DNA from: Cucumis sativus
Taxonomy: Eukaryota > Streptophyta > Magnoliopsida > Cucurbitales > Cucurbitaceae
DNA length: 64,000 nt
Direction of reading: 5' to 3'
NCBI RefSeq assembly: GCF_000004075.3
Contig: NC_026656.2
Location: 19,478,607 to 19,542,606, forward strand
Shown: positions 1 through 13,616 of the stretch, one piece after another
How positions within the stretch are numbered: position 1 is the first letter of the stretch
Layout: every line of letters begins with the position of its first letter
The notes under the pieces: generated by a model
What the model saw: the letters and a program-made list of their open reading frames with translations, nothing else
Told to the model about the DNA's origin: nothing
Databases searched by the model: none
Program-made: the position numbers and the translations under genes

Positions 1-302
1 ACACTTCAATGATCAACGACTCTCGAATCCAAGAACTTTCATGAATGAAAACAAGTTGCAAAGCCTTCGAGATACATGTGTTCAGAGACTATTTATCAAA
101 CATCAAGACTAAAACTGTGACTTAAATTATATTTTATCGTTGAAAAGAGTTTAATGTCCAATGTCTATTTACATAGCTTTTTATTATTAATTTTTTTGTT
201 CCCACACATGCATACATATCTTATACATATGATCCATATATACATTACGAGAGCACGTGACCAGCCACCTGTTTCTCCAACTTTACTAATACGCCCAGCC
301 GG

Positions 303-1637
303 TTAAACCAGCGTTGAACACCGAGAGGTTACGGGATCGTACAACGCCGGCAAAAGATACTTTCTGCTGCCGACGCCGTCGGCATTATAGCTCCCGCCGG
401 TGGTGTCGTCCTTCAGCAGCTTACCAGCGTATCCTGGATAAGCCCCCTTCCCGTATACCCCAGGACAGGCCGTCGCCGCCTCCAGCGGCGCCGCTGGCAA
501 CCCGAGGAAGTAGCCGTTACCGAAGGGATTAGTGGCGGTTCCAGCCAAAAGAGTAGCAATGTTGATTATCATGCCGTCGATCCCGACGTCGGCGTTCGGC
601 GGTAGAAGCGGCGGCGTTTGTGGGCCGTAGATGGGCTGGTGGAACGGCCAAGCACATTGACCCGGACACTGATTTACTGAGTTGCCGACCCATATGAAGG
701 CGGATTTCGATTTGTGGTCCCAATTATGAAAGCCGCAGGTGCTCATACAAAACCCTTCGACGGCGACGTCCTCCGCCGTGAGAACCAGCGTCATGCCGCC
801 GTATTTCGAGCCGGCCCTCCGTGACAGTTCTGAAATTTGGTTTCTTTTTAAGAATTTTCCGATGGAGTATTCATCGTCTGTTATTTGTTTCGCTAAAATA
901 AGCTTAGCGTCTTTTTTTCCGGCTCTTTTCATATAAACCTGAATTGAAATGAAAGAAATGTATATATTAAAATGAGGTTGCCAATGGATTTTAATTATTG
1001 TGATATTATATTTATACATGGTTATTAAGCGTTTTATTATTTAAAACCATTTATTTTTATTTAATCCAATTTATATGAAATACGTATATTAAGAGATAAA
1101 AAAAAAAGTCAAATATTCTATTTCTTATATCCATACTTGCAAAATAAAAAATGGTCTTTCAAAATAAACGTCCTTTGTTAGTTTTGATATGAAAATATGA
1201 TTTTCAATTTTAAAGATAATAACAATATATATCCCTTATTTAGAATCTAAATTCAAGCAATATAGGGTACAAGTGATAACAAAATTTAAACTCAAACACA
1301 AACTTTTGAATTGAGTGGTAATTATTTAACGAACCTGAACGGTATTCCACCAACGAGAGACTGATGGAGTGACACTGTTGGACTTGTCCGAATGAGAATC
1401 GAGAGAGAGAAAGAAATCGATAACAATGGCTTTCTGAGGGGCCGTAAATTTGCCATACCACAAGATGGAAACAGGAACGTTACCTTGAAGCAAAGCCCCA
1501 TTGTGGTAACGGATGCCCATTGGTGGTGCTTCATACAGAGATGCAAGTTTTCTTGCTCCAAACCCTAAATTGAACAAATTCATCATGCAAAAAACAATAA
1601 CAACGAGGATCGAATTTGGAAATTGGAAGAAACCCAT
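303..1637 (-). CDS. EXORDIUM-like (PHI-1 family) secreted protein, two exons
   Basis: EXORDIUM/PHI-1 proteins are secreted to the plant cell wall and promote brassinosteroid-linked growth; their biochemistry is unknown. On the minus strand exon 1 is 1637-1335 and exon 2 is 938-303 with the stop. The joint is CAG|gttcgt...ttcaattcag|GTT, phase 0, giving 312 aa, close to the family's usual 314. A hydrophobic signal peptide covers about residues 5-27. Family hallmarks follow: RYHNGALL, ILWYGKF, SRWWNT near the exon joint, [49 protein letters not shown] and a C-terminal CSTLV. The loop between GFCMSTCG and the WVGNS block is about 12 residues shorter than in the neighbour at 10472-11422. The known Arabidopsis members are, as I recall, single-exon, so the 396-bp intron is unusual. 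Without splicing, exon 1 would stop two codons later, which supports the intron. Confidence 0.93.
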
Positions 1638-4600
1638 TTTGGAAAACAGTTTGATTTTTCAGAAAGTTGAAAGTTTTTTTGTTTATATGAAATAAAAATG
1701 GAGGGGTTTTTAATAGAATAGGGGATTTGAGGTTTTTCATGAACCAATAGGGGGGAATGGGGAGTTGGGAAGTAGCTTTCTAGGGAAGGAAATTTTTCTT
1801 AAAGCTAAAAAAGTAGATTAAAGGTTTAAGCAAAACTTCACGAGAAGTTGATAAGATTTTTATTAAGTTAAAAGGGGAGAAGAATCCAACATTTTTACTT
1901 TGTTTATTATTGTGGTTTAATAAGTGCTTTGGTGGTTGTAGTTTTTGTTCTTTTTCTAATGTTAATTTTTATTCGTTTATAAAGATGAAATGTTTGATTT
2001 TGAATCAATATTTTCAATTAATTCATTCTACTCTTCATCAATAATATCACTTGTTATAGATTGAACTAAAATGAATATTATGAGTCTAATTTCAATTTAT
2101 TACGTATGTTCCACAAAGATTATTCAAATTTTGTTTTAATTTCAATTTTTAGTTAAAATTAGCAATGATAATAGATACAATAACAAATTTAAAAACACAC
2201 AAAAAAAATATGAATTTTTTTAAATTGTCATATAAATGAAATTTTTTATTTTAATAAAGATGTAAAATAGTGAAATTACAGTGTGGAATAAAATTAAAGT
2301 AACATTGAAATCTTATTTGTTTATGATATTTAATCACTATGTTATTTTAATAAGCAAATATTGAACGGGGTTTGGGGTGGTTTCTGTCTCGTTATTTGAT
2401 ATGTGCATGTATTTACCCATGAAATATTTAGATTTACCCATCAAGTTTTGAAGAAGCTCTCTTACCAATTACCATTACGAGGCTTAGAGCCTTAGATTAA
2501 ATTAAACTATTAATGTTTTTCCAAATGTTATTTTCTTTCTTAACAATTTTAAAAGAACAAAAGAAAAAAGAAAAAGGGCCTCAATTTGTGTGTGGTTCTT
2601 GGATCGATGGAATGATGCTTTGGCTATTACTCAAAGGAAGTTTATGGCAACGAGAAGTTCTTTAAACAGATGTGTTGCACTTCAAAAATTCTATAATTTA
2701 AAAAAGGAAACACATTTTTTAAGGTCCTAATTTTTAATTAAAAAGAAAATGTTCTAAATAATGAAACTACCATGTTTATTTAAGGGTCGGTGTGTTAGTT
2801 TTATTCGTGATATTAACTTGATTTTTTTAATCGAATTCTAAAATGTTAATAAAATAAAATTATCTAAGATCGATTTTAAATAGCAAAATGGTTGAAAATT
2901 AATTTGATTTTGATAGACTATTAGATAAATGATGATATTGTATTTATTTAAAAATTAACTTATTTTTTCTTTAGTTTTAAACACATGCTAGATTTAAACG
3001 TCACTCGTTTCTTTCCCTTCCTTTTGTCCATTTATCTCTTTTTCGTCTATAGAAGGTGGGTAGCGAGATTTGAAAATTCCCATAGAAGGCAAGGACGTAG
3101 TCAAACAATAATTCCAAAATTTGTAATTTATAGTTAATGTATTTCCATATATTATGTTGTCTAGCTTTATATATCCGTTAACTCGAGTGAGAGTCAAACA
3201 ATCGTTCTTCTTTTTCCGTTTCTTTCTTTTCTTATATGCATGTGATGACAGTGAAGCACCCAAGATGACCGACAGATCAAGGGTTACCATATAGAATAAG
3301 GGATAACTATTTTTTCTCGTTCCGTTTTCTATTAGCAATTGAAAGTAATAGTAATTCACCCTACTACTAATTACTAGTTAATTAGTACATATATAAGATA
3401 TAAAAGGTGCATCGTACACCCCTAATCTTATGAACCGATTCACTTTTTACAAACACAACGTAATTTACAATAAAAAGAGTCACAACTTTGGTTTTAAATT
3501 GTCATAGTTAAAAAAAATTAACAGTAAGCTTAGTAGAATCAACTATAAACCTTTTTTCCTATAACACGAGTGGTACAGAGAAGCTTTAAAGTGACTAGAA
3601 AATGCTTTGTAAATTTGTTATCAGTATATAATAATATTTCATTAAAACTTGAAAGTTGTAAAAGTCAATTATATATATATTAAATAGATGCATGATTAGT
3701 GGTAGGACCAAAATAGTGAAAAAGGAAAAAGTGTGAGAGGAGATGAATATATATGATGATAATAATTGAAGTTAAATGGAAAAGGGCATCAAAGAAAGAC
3801 ACACCCTTTGGTTGGAGCAGAAGAATCTATTCTACACTACAAACAAAAGAACCCAATCCCTTTACTTTCTTCCTCTTTTTGAAATTTGTAAATATAGCTC
3901 TCAAATATTTTTAATCTGTCCAAACTAACATCACCTTCTTCATTCCTTCTTCTGGTCCAGATGGTTTGGATCTGAGATTATGCTTTATTTTTTAAAGTTA
4001 TTTATGATAATTTTGCTTTATTATTATTGTTTTTTTATTCTCTTATCCATTCAATTAATTTAAAGGGAAAAGGAAAAAAAGAAAAAAAAGAAAAAGGTCT
4101 ATGGGCTATAATAATGGGTTAGGGAATTCATATCGGTTTTCCCCATGCCGACATGTCGTTCCTCGTTACCACAACTTTCAGTTTCAGCCTTTCAGGTTGG
4201 GGTTTTCAAAAGAATCATGACATTATGGGCAAAATATGCACAATTCATTGCACCTTTTCTTCTTCCTTTTTCTTTGGATTAAAAAAATGCCATTCCTCCA
4301 TTCTTCCTTTTGAAAGTATCATAATTTCCCTCCCACATAATTCCTATGCCTATGAAACCTAGGCTATCTTTACCTATTTGCAATAAAAAATAGTGTTACT
4401 CTAATTAAATTTTATTGATTAACTAGTCGTAACGAACGGTTAACAATATTAATTTCACAATTATTGTTACGGTTTGGATGAATACAATTAACACTAACAG
4501 TGTCAAAATGAAGCATTTTTTCTTTAAAATCATAACCATAACCTAAGTTTAAACAGTAATAGTACGATGATATCAGATTGATCACCATATGTATTAGTAC

Positions 4601-6006
4601 AAATGCACAGGTACACAACACCAAACATAGTTACATAGAGTCCAATTTTTAGGTTATCACTCGATTGATTTCTATTGCACTTGAGTAAACAAGGTCTCGA
4701 GTGCATTCCACACAAAATTTGTGGCATGATTAAAATTCTTTGTATTGTTTTTACAAAATATTTTAATTATTTGTTGGATATGAAGTGTGAGATAAAATTA
4801 TAAATATATGCATCCCTTATCTATTCACAGGTTTGGTCATTCTTAAGGTATTAAAGTAGAAAATCTGAGAACACTCAAATTAAACACAATTGATTATGAT
4901 GTAGTTAATATTAAATACATTGATTCTTTCTAATATGAAAAGGTGAATCTGATAAGATAATATATATTAATACATATATAACTATGAAACGACTCGAATT
5001 AATTAAGTATTATTTTAAAAGAAAAAAGTGGATTGAAATCTGCAAATTATATTAGAAAAAAAGAAAAGAAAAAAGACAGACAGAATGAAGTTGAGTTGAG
5101 GGGTGTGGCTTATGGGTGTTGGTAATTGATATTAAATACTTTAGTTAATTAATATTATTTCTGTATGTATTAGTATATAGTTTGAAATTCACATGGCAAT
5201 GGAATTGGTGAGTACAACGCATTGGGACAGACAGGATGTTGATTCATCCAAGCCTGTTCTGTTTGCTCATCTCTCATTCCCAACAAAACACACCCCCACA
5301 AAATGTTCTTGTTTTGTTTTCCCTCAATTATTTGAATTTCAAATAGTTACCTAATTAAACACTTTCTTCCGCTTCAATTTCAAGTAAAATCGTCGAATAC
5401 GTACGAGATAAGCATGACGAGAAATGTAAAAACGGTAGATAATCTACGTATTAGTCACATCCATAGATAGAGGGAGAGAATAGTTTATTATATTATTGGA
5501 GATATATAACATAATATTCATGAAGATACTTTTAGAGTGAGACCGTTTATAATATAGTATAGTCTCGATCTAAATTTTGTGATTAAAATTGTAAATAACA
5601 TAAACATGAATACAACAAATCTTATGTTAAGAATAAAGACATTTCAACGTAATTAATTATTTGTACATGCATTCCTTGAAATGAACCCAAAAAGTTGAAT
5701 TAATATTCGTTTTATAAATAAATCAATTTTACTATATATATATATATAAAAGAAAAGGGTTGAGAATGAAAATTAGATGAAGGATTAAATTATGGGAATA
5801 GGGATGCATAGTACTCTATTGGTTATGTATATATTTGGGATTAATAATGGAGGGCGAAGGATTTATTTAGTGCAATAATGGAGTTATGAGGGTTGGGAAG
5901 AATCTTGAGCATTGATTGAAATTAGACAAGTGCAAATGGGTAGAGAATAGTGGTTGCAATTTGCAAAGACAATCAATGGGTGCAATAAGTAATTAAACTT
6001 AGGGAG

Positions 6007-6035
<29 letters not shown>
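6007..6035. repeat. TA dinucleotide microsatellite
   Basis: An uninterrupted run of TA repeats in the spacer. Likely to vary in length between accessions. Confidence 0.9.
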
Positions 6036-6039
<4 letters not shown>

Positions 6040-6689
6040 CATCCAATTTAATTAGACTGATTTTACAGATTTGATATAAGTAATTAAAATTTCTCTAAAC
6101 TTACTCATTTTAATCAAGTTTAGGACTATATTAAGCTCTATTGATCATGTACATGTTTTAGTTACTTTCCTTCCACTTTAAGAGTTTAAGCATGTTAGTT
6201 TAAACACGAATCAAGTAGTGCGTAGTTATTTAAAATGATCTTTATCCAAATTTATAATGAGTTATTTGGCTTTGAATTTGATATATATACTAAAACGTTG
6301 ATATAACTAAACTCACTATAAACTAATCAACCAAGTTTTTTAGTTCAATATGATATTAGAATGAGATGTAATGCAATATTTTACTATTTAACGTGACAGG
6401 ATAATACTATATAAATGTGTGAATGGTGGTTGTCTCTAAGAAGTTGACTCTGAAAACGTCTTCTAGGGTAGCAGCCAATTTGGTGTATGCAAAAAGTCGA
6501 AGGGGATATTAAGAGGAATGGGATGGGGGGGTTTGGTTTTCTGACAAAGTGAATAAATGGGGTATTGACTTTGACAAATGGGCATGCCTTTGGCTGGTGA
6601 CCCAAATGAGCAGTGCCATTGACTTGAGAGACGCACCCAAATCAAACGCCATTCACCTAAATCTCATCCACTCTTCACGGACATGTCTC

Positions 6690-6725
6690 CCCTCCCTCTC
6701 CCTCTCCCTCTCCCTCTCCCTCTCT
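6690..6725. repeat. CCCTCT hexamer microsatellite
   Basis: About six tandem CCCTCT units, followed by a run of C. This is a strand-biased polypyrimidine tract in the spacer. Confidence 0.85.
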
Positions 6726-7594
6726 CCCCCCATTCAATTATTTTCTTAATTATGCCAACTGCTCTTTGCTTTAACAATTTATGTATCGCCATTCCAAAAG
6801 AGGTTTAGGAGTATATACAGATGTCACTAAATGGTATTTGGTTTTGTTTATAGATGTGCCTTTTCAAATAATATATTATATTTTAAGACATGATTACCCT
6901 AAAAACCCATACATCATGATAAGATTGTTATTTAGATTGTCTTGGATTTACAATGTTATGTTTAGCTTTGAGAATTTGATGCGTGTCTGCTTATGAAGTT
7001 TTACAACAATTAATATGTGAGATAATTTTTTATTTTAACGTAACATTAACATGTGAGATAGAACAATTAACATGATTACCTTAACCTCTTATTTTTAAGT
7101 TGGACTTATTTATATATATATAGAGATAAACTAGATTGTTACTTTTGTAAAAGTTTAAAACTAGAACGATTCTTAGAGTTTGATAAAACAAATCATTAGA
7201 GAGTTTTCATGAGATAAGTAAATGTGTGCACCAACTCCAATGAGATAAGAAAATAAGTTCATCTTATATAATTATGGTGTTACCTCCCTATCTGTGTAAG
7301 ACTATTTATTTGTCTCATTGGATACCTTAGATATGTGTACTCATTGATCAATAATATGAGAGGTGGCCTAAAATATTATTTCCCCCCTTGATGAATCAAC
7401 ACGAAGAACCCAGCTACTGCCCATAGCTATCCATCACATTATAGTAATAGCAATTCAGACATTAGTTTTTCTTCCAAAAAGAAAGAAAAGAAGAAACGAA
7501 AAGAAAGATCAAATGTCCATGAAAAAAATGGAAGACTAAATGGAGATAGGGTGGAGGAATACATTGAATTGAATCCAGATTAGATGATGTTTGA

Positions 7595-7601
<7 letters not shown>

Positions 7602-7658
<57 letters not shown>
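7602..7658. repeat. Long TA dinucleotide microsatellite
   Basis: About 57 bp of pure TA repeat, the longest simple repeat in the window. It can form cruciform or slipped structures. Confidence 0.92.
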
Positions 7659-7661
<3 letters not shown>

Positions 7662-9820
7662 TTTACTAGTAATTTTATCAATTAAGATTTTTTTAAAACC
7701 GAGTATGAATTAGTTCAAATAGTTTATGTTATTAATTCAACATTTTACAAAGCCTTACACATGTGCATTGAATGTATGGACAAAATTGAAATGTACTTTT
7801 TAATAAAAGTGTACATTTATTTATTTATAATATTTAGAAGTTAAATTAAAAACAATTATACATTTCACTCATATATTTCAACTTTTACGTAATAAATATA
7901 TATATATATGTATGTATTATTTATAAATAAAAACACACAATATTTTTCATTCTAAATTTAGAAAAATGAAACAAGTTCGTTTGATCCTAATGTTTAAAGG
8001 TTACAATAATATATATATGATTTTTGCACAAGTACACATATACATGTGTGTATATATAGTTAAAACATTATTTAGAATTTGTTGAATTTTAGTTCATCTA
8101 CTTCTCATTAATCTTAAACTTAGTTCTTATTATAGACATTTTTATTAGCATTTTTACTATATAAAATTTAAAATACATTCACATTTGTATTCTAAATTTT
8201 AAAATACATTCATATATCATGTTTCTTTACATGAAAAATATTATGATTAATTAATCAATTTTAATAAAAACTAACTCTTAGTAAAAGGATTAAAATTAAC
8301 CAAATTTGAAAGTGTATTTTAATATTTTTCTGTGCAGTTCATTCCATTGAGTAGTTGCAATAATTTGCAGCAAACTCTTGTCTTTATTTTTTATTTTAAA
8401 AAAGAAATCAACAACAAGAGGAATAACAATAATAATAAGAAGAAGAACAAAAATAATAGAATTTATATTTTTGGTGTATGTTTTGGTGGAGGTGGTCACG
8501 AGACAAGTCCAGCTTTTGAGCCACGGACATAACAGACAAACAGAATCTTATAAATTAGGGTAATTTAGTCAATACTTCAATCCTCCCCCCTCTGCGGCGG
8601 ACCACCCAGGACACTGCTGCCTCGGCCGCCGGCGCCACTTGTTTATCCTTAACGGGAATTTAGGAAGATTTGTAAAATCCAATTATAAAGTTTTAATTAA
8701 TTAATTAAAGTCTTAAGAATCCTCTTCTTCTTCTTCCTTCTTCTTTCCTAAACCCTATCCTTTCATTTTTAATCAATTAGGGGTGTAGGGTTTTAATGGA
8801 GAGGAGAAGCCTCGTGATCCCAAATACTATTATTATTATTATTATTTTGGATAATGTTTTACAGCCAATCCTGTTGGGTTCGCAGACTCGTGATTATGAG
8901 TTTACTTTCTATCTTTATTCATTACAAGCATTCAATTCAACCATTAACTCAATTAAACTCATGCTCAAAACTTTTACCAACTATTTTTCAATTTAATTAA
9001 CCCCCTCTCTCTCTCTCTGTATATATATATACAAACTAAAAAATTACTTATTTTATTAAATTAAACATTATTTTGGACCTGGACACCAAACTAAAGTAAA
9101 ATAGGTTTTGATAGTGATATCATTTTTTTAGAGGTGGAAAATTCAATAATTCATTTTCGTAGCTGTATTAAAAAAAGTAAATTAAGATATAAAATAAATG
9201 GATTAAAATTTGAAGTAATTTTTATTTTTTGCTCTCTCTCTATATATGGGACCAGTAAATAGCTTTTTGGGAAAGAAAATTATGAAAGTGAAATAAAATT
9301 AAAAGGAAAGGGGAAAAAGAGAGAGAGAGAAATTAGGTTTAGGGTGTGAAACTCATTTATATGCCAGCTGGGAGGTCCAGTTAGACTTTCACTGGAAGAG
9401 GAGAGGTGGTGGGTTGATACTGGCTACCGGTTACCGGCTATGAAGGGTTTAGGCAATACGACGGCTCAACGTGGTATTATTAGAGAGGATAAAAATTGGG
9501 AGCGGGAGAGAGAGAGAGAGCGCGTCATATATCACGTGCAGGTCACGTGTTATTCCCCCCCTTCCACCCCCACACACCACACCACCACAATTCAGTATTC
9601 ACCACCATTGGATGCCCATTGCCAGTTGGATTCTTTTACGCCTCTCGATGAATTTACATTCATGCACTGCCTCCAGCCTGTCCGTCTCCCCAACGTCTAT
9701 TTCCACCTTCCCCCCTTTTCCCATTTTGCCCCTACCTCCCGAGGTCTTTTTTTGTAATTTGGATATTATTCGTTACCTACTGTACCTAAGCTGTAACGCT
9801 CTTTGTTTCGTAGCAAAATT

Positions 9821-9890
9821 GAGAAGAAAAAAGAAAAAAGAAAAAAGAAAAAGAAAAAGGAAAAGGAAAAGGAAAAGGAAAGAAAATAAA
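9821..9890. repeat. GAAAAA/GAAAAG purine-rich repeat
   Basis: Tandem GAAAAA-type and then GAAAAG-type hexamers, all purine on the plus strand, about 600 bp upstream of the right-hand EXORDIUM-like gene. In translation it gives a meaningless Lys/Arg run, so the open frames around it are not credible genes. Confidence 0.8.
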
Positions 9891-10394
9891 AGTTCCCTCC
9901 GCTGTAACACACGTTTTCATTTAAAATCCAGAGCTTTTTTACCTCCCTCTTATCCTACGGATTTTTGTACCCAGTGTATCTCACGCTCCAATGTATAACA
10001 GCTATATGGTGTTCATAAACCCACTCCTACCACCTCACAACTCAACTTAATTTACACGGTTTGTACTGAGTTATTATAGTTGAGTTGATTAATTGTGTTA
10101 ATTTATTGGGTTGGTTTAAAAGAAAGTACTTGAGTGGGTTAAGTCAAAGGGAAGCGCGTGCCTAGGGAATGGGGTTTTGAGGAATGGCGTTTTTCCTCTT
10201 TACTTGGTGGCTAATTTTCAGCAATCGTAAATTGGAAGCTAAATTCCATCTCCAATAATACCTATCCCAACTTTTTCTTTTCTCTTTTTCTTTATCCATC
10301 ACTTCTTGGCACTTTCCTGCCAAACCACTTCATTTTTTTTTTTTTTAATTTTAAAAAAATAAAAATAAAACCCACTTAACACTACCTTTCCTCC

Positions 10395-10406
10395 TATATA
10401 TATAAA
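10395..10406 (+). promoter_or_regulatory. TATA box of the 10472 EXORDIUM-like gene
   Basis: TATATATATAAA lies about 65-75 bp before the ATG, followed by a pyrimidine-rich leader. The position suits a core promoter with a short 5'UTR. Confidence 0.7.
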
Positions 10407-10471
10407 CTCCTTCTACTCATTTCCTCATCCACAAATCAATTCCCTCTGTTTAGTTTTTTCAAAAAAGAAAA

Positions 10472-11422
10472 ATGGCTTCCTCTACTTTTATTACATCAAT
10501 GGTCCGCTTCTTCATAGCTATCTCCCTCTTCCAAATCTCCGCCTCGCGTATGCTAAGCGAGTTCATTCCCGACCAAACCCAATCTCTTAAATACCACAAT
10601 GGAGCTCTTCTTTCCGGCAAAATCAGTGTCAATCTCATTTGGTATGGCAAGTTCAAGCCTTCCCAAAAAGCAATCGTCTCCGATTTCATCAGCTCTCTCT
10701 CTTCCTCTCGCCCTCAAGTCACTGAACCATCGGTTTCCACTTGGTGGAAACTGACGGAGAAGTATTACAAGAAGAAATCGAGTCCCCTGTTTCTCAATCT
10801 CGGCAAGCAAATCTTGGATGAGAATTACTCGTTGGGGAAATCACTAACCAACAAACAAATCCTTCAATTGGCTTCAAAGGGTGAGCAAAGAAACGCCATT
10901 AATGTCGTTTTAACAGCTTCTGATGTTACTGTCGATGGGTTCTGTATGAGCCGTTGTGGAACTCATGGGTTTGGTTCTACCGTCCGCCGAGGCAGGGGTG
11001 GAGTCAAAGGAAAGAACTATAAGTTTGCTTACATTTGGGTTGGAAATTCCGAGACGCAATGCCCTGGACATTGTGCTTGGCCATTTCATCAGCCGATGTA
11101 TGGACCTCAATCGCCTCCATTGATTGCTCCTAACGGCGATGTGGGAATGGACGGAATGATTATTAACCTTGCTAGTCTTCTGGCTGGAACTGCCACAAAT
11201 CCGTTTGGTAACGGATATTTTCAAGGTCCGGCGGAGGCGCCATTAGAGGCAGCGTCTGCATGTACTGGGGTTTATGGGAAAGGGGCTTACCCTGGCTACG
11301 CTGGGGAGTTGTTGACGGATTCAGTCACCGGTGGAAGCTATAATGCTAATGGCGGTGGACGGAAATATCTGCTTCCAGCTTTATACGATCCTTCTACATC
11401 GGCTTGTTCGACTTTAGTTTAA
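10472..11422 (+). CDS. EXO: EXORDIUM-like (PHI-1 family) secreted protein, intronless
   Basis: Single-exon gene of 316 aa, the standard form of the family. Residues 1-25 are a hydrophobic signal peptide (from [20 protein letters not shown]), so the product is predicted to be apoplastic. Conserved blocks are [104 protein letters not shown] and a terminal CSTLV. Next comes the PP2A activator gene on the same strand about 2.2 kb on; Arabidopsis has EXO (At4g08950) beside PTPA (At4g08960), so this is probably the EXO orthologue. It is closer to Arabidopsis EXO in its central loop than the intron-containing copy at 303-1637. The start is the first ATG after the TATA box, and an in-frame signal peptide begins there. 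Confidence 0.96.
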   Translation: MASSTFITSMVRFFIAISLFQISASRMLSEFIPDQTQSLKYHNGALLSGKISVNLIWYGKFKPSQKAIVSDFISSLSSSRPQVTEPSVSTWWKLTEKYYKKKSSPLFLNLGKQILDENYSLGKSLTNKQILQLASKGEQRNAINVVLTASDVTVDGFCMSRCGTHGFGSTVRRGRGGVKGKNYKFAYIWVGNSETQCPGHCAWPFHQPMYGPQSPPLIAPNGDVGMDGMIINLASLLAGTATNPFGNGYFQGPAEAPLEAASACTGVYGKGAYPGYAGELLTDSVTGGSYNANGGGRKYLLPALYDPSTSACSTLV

Positions 11423-13439
11423 GAAAATTTTTGTACTGTAAAATGAAAAATATGGGATTTAGTGGAGGATATGGTAGGGAAATGGTTGATACTAAGTATG
11501 AAATTCGTTGATTTCTTCATTTGTTTTTAGGTTATGTTGTTATTTATATGAGGATTAATGATATGAATGGGCAAATCTGTTTTGTTTGCTTTACAAAATT
11601 AGTTTCTTTTTCAATCTTCCTTTTTCCTCTATATCCTTATTTGGAGAGACGAACACAATCCATGGAATCAGTAGTTTAGAACTTCTTTTCAAACAATAAT
11701 TAAAAGCCATTGTTAAATGAAGAATAGTTCGTTTTTAAATTTGGTCTAATATCTATTTAATCCTTCCTTGGGGGTTTTGTAATGCCTTGTTCTCGTGATC
11801 ATTTCAATTCATTGTGATTGGTATGTTTTATTTAGTGTTTTAACTTTTGATTTGTTTGTTAATCTCATTGTTTTCTGTTTCTTGTTTTTGCAAATCAATT
11901 TTTACAAAACCGGATTTCTTTAGTAAATAATTCCTTAAAACAAAAAAATTGTTTTTAAAATGAAAAAAAATACACACTTTTTCAAAAACCAAAAACACAA
12001 ACAATTACCATACATACATATATATTTTTTTTCCGTTTTTCAATGAACAAAAATTGAAAAAGAGAAAAATGAAAATTTGAAATGACCAATCAGATTATTA
12101 CTATATTTAATGAACACATAACCGTTAAAGTGTCAAATTTTAAATTCAGAAGATGACAAAAATTAAAAAACTACTCGTTTTTAATTTTTTTTTTTTTAAA
12201 AAAAACTAATTTCTCATTATTTAATTGATTGTTAAATAGAAAAGAAAAAGAAAAACAAAACAAGGGGTTTATTATTTAATTTGTATATAAATATTCAAAT
12301 TATTTTATCAAACATCACACCTCAATAGATAATAACAACAGTAGTTAATTTGGTAAACTATATATAAAAATACTTTTATTTATTTGATTTGTTAGGAAAT
12401 TACTTGTTTTGAAATTGTGATATATATATATATATATATATTTTTTGGTGGGAAATGGGATATGAGCTGGCAATTGTTCTAATTTGTACTTCCAAGGTAC
12501 CAAACAGTAACCTCAGGTGGCCCCCTAACTTTTGCTCCCTATGGGACATTCCCTTTTTAAAAGTGAAACTTAAAGTCCCTTTTTTTTTCATTTCTTTCTA
12601 TTTTATATTTGCTATTATGGGTCACCAGATCCATAAATTAGGAGATTTTGTTGCATTTTCTTCTATATTTTTTTAATTCTCATAACCAAATATTAATATT
12701 CTGTTCAATACTATAACACATCCTAAACTTACATTATTGTTATTCTTATTATTACTATGCCTCAAAATTAACACTATTTTTGGACCATAAATCATAAAAT
12801 TTAAAAGTTTTTTAATATGTATGATAATGTATGATTCGGTCTCAGCTTTATAGTAGTAAATGTAGTTAATGGTAAATAGACAAATTTAGAAGGAGGAAAA
12901 AACTAGTAAGTTCCTAGAGTGAAAGATGATGAGGAGACCACGTACGAAAATAGAAGTTCGAATCTTACATTTGGTCTAGACTTTTAAGTTAATTCTTTTT
13001 ATAGTTTGAACTTTTGAAATGTTTTGTTTCTACGCGTTTTGTAATTTGTGAACTTTTTTTAAAGATAATGAGGTGAACGTTGTTGAAAAATGGTAAAGGA
13101 CTAAGAACTAGTTTTGTTTTCATGTGGGAGGTAAATAAAATAGTGTTTGGTAAATTTTAAAAGGTAATTTATGATGTTAAGTTACTATTTCAGGTATTGT
13201 TAGATTGAGAATTAATTTAAAATTTACTATAACCTATTTTGGAAATGGAATATGATACCAATTTCAACTAATTAATATTGATTAAAAAATTAATTATTAT
13301 AACAAATAAATTGATTTTAGCTGTCATTTGAAGTGATTATGATGGATTAATTAGGTTATTTCAATACTTTATTTTTGTTTCTGAATAAACTAAAAAATTT
13401 GAAAAGATCTTAAAATATGGACTATTTGGTTTAAAATCT
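11423..13439. other. Spacer between EXO-like gene and PTPA
   Basis: Contains the 3'UTR of the EXO-like gene and AT-rich filler with a short TA run near 12420-12440. I see no gene. A lone GTTCGAATC-like motif near 12955 resembles a Pol III B box but has no convincing tRNA fold around it. Confidence 0.6.
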
Positions 13440-13481
13440 TGGGCCTAGAAATGCTTTGATGGGCCGTTCCTAGAAAGCCCA
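13440..13481. promoter_or_regulatory. Three site II (TGGGCY) elements upstream of PTPA
   Basis: TGGGCC occurs at 13440-13445 and 13460-13465, and AGCCCA (TGGGCT on the other strand) at 13476-13481. They lie about 135-180 bp before the PTPA start. Site II boxes bind TCP factors and mark genes active in dividing cells. Confidence 0.6.
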
Positions 13482-13616
13482 CTAACGAACTCTACTGTCG
13501 CGCTAAAGAATCGACGTCAAAACCAGAAGCAGAGGCAGCTACCATTTCTTTTCGGTTTAGCGGTTGATTAGATCGTCGTCGTCGTCAATCCAATTCAATT
13601 CTCACTTTCTTTAGCA

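Larger units (their letters stand above)
1638..10394. other. Intergenic region between the two EXORDIUM-like genes
   Basis: About 8.8 kb of AT-rich sequence separates the divergent EXORDIUM-like genes. I see no open reading frame with family-like content. It holds TA microsatellites (6007-6035, 7602-7658), a CT-rich tract (6690-6725), a purine-rich tract (9821-9890) and a short GC-rich patch at 8580-8645. Shortly after the patch come pyrimidine-rich leader-like sequence and AAACCCTA-like boxes at 8740-8795. The last few hundred bases are presumably promoter of the right-hand gene. Confidence 0.6.

Noticed and set aside
9440-9998. Two overlapping open frames (105 and 175 codons) before the EXO-like gene
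   Set aside because: Low-complexity Pro/Ser and Lys/Arg composition arising from simple repeats; no family resemblance and no splice logic. More likely promoter DNA.
12940-12975. GTTCGAATC motif suggesting a tRNA T-arm
   Set aside because: No acceptor stem, D-arm or anticodon arm can be paired around it; possibly a SINE scrap.
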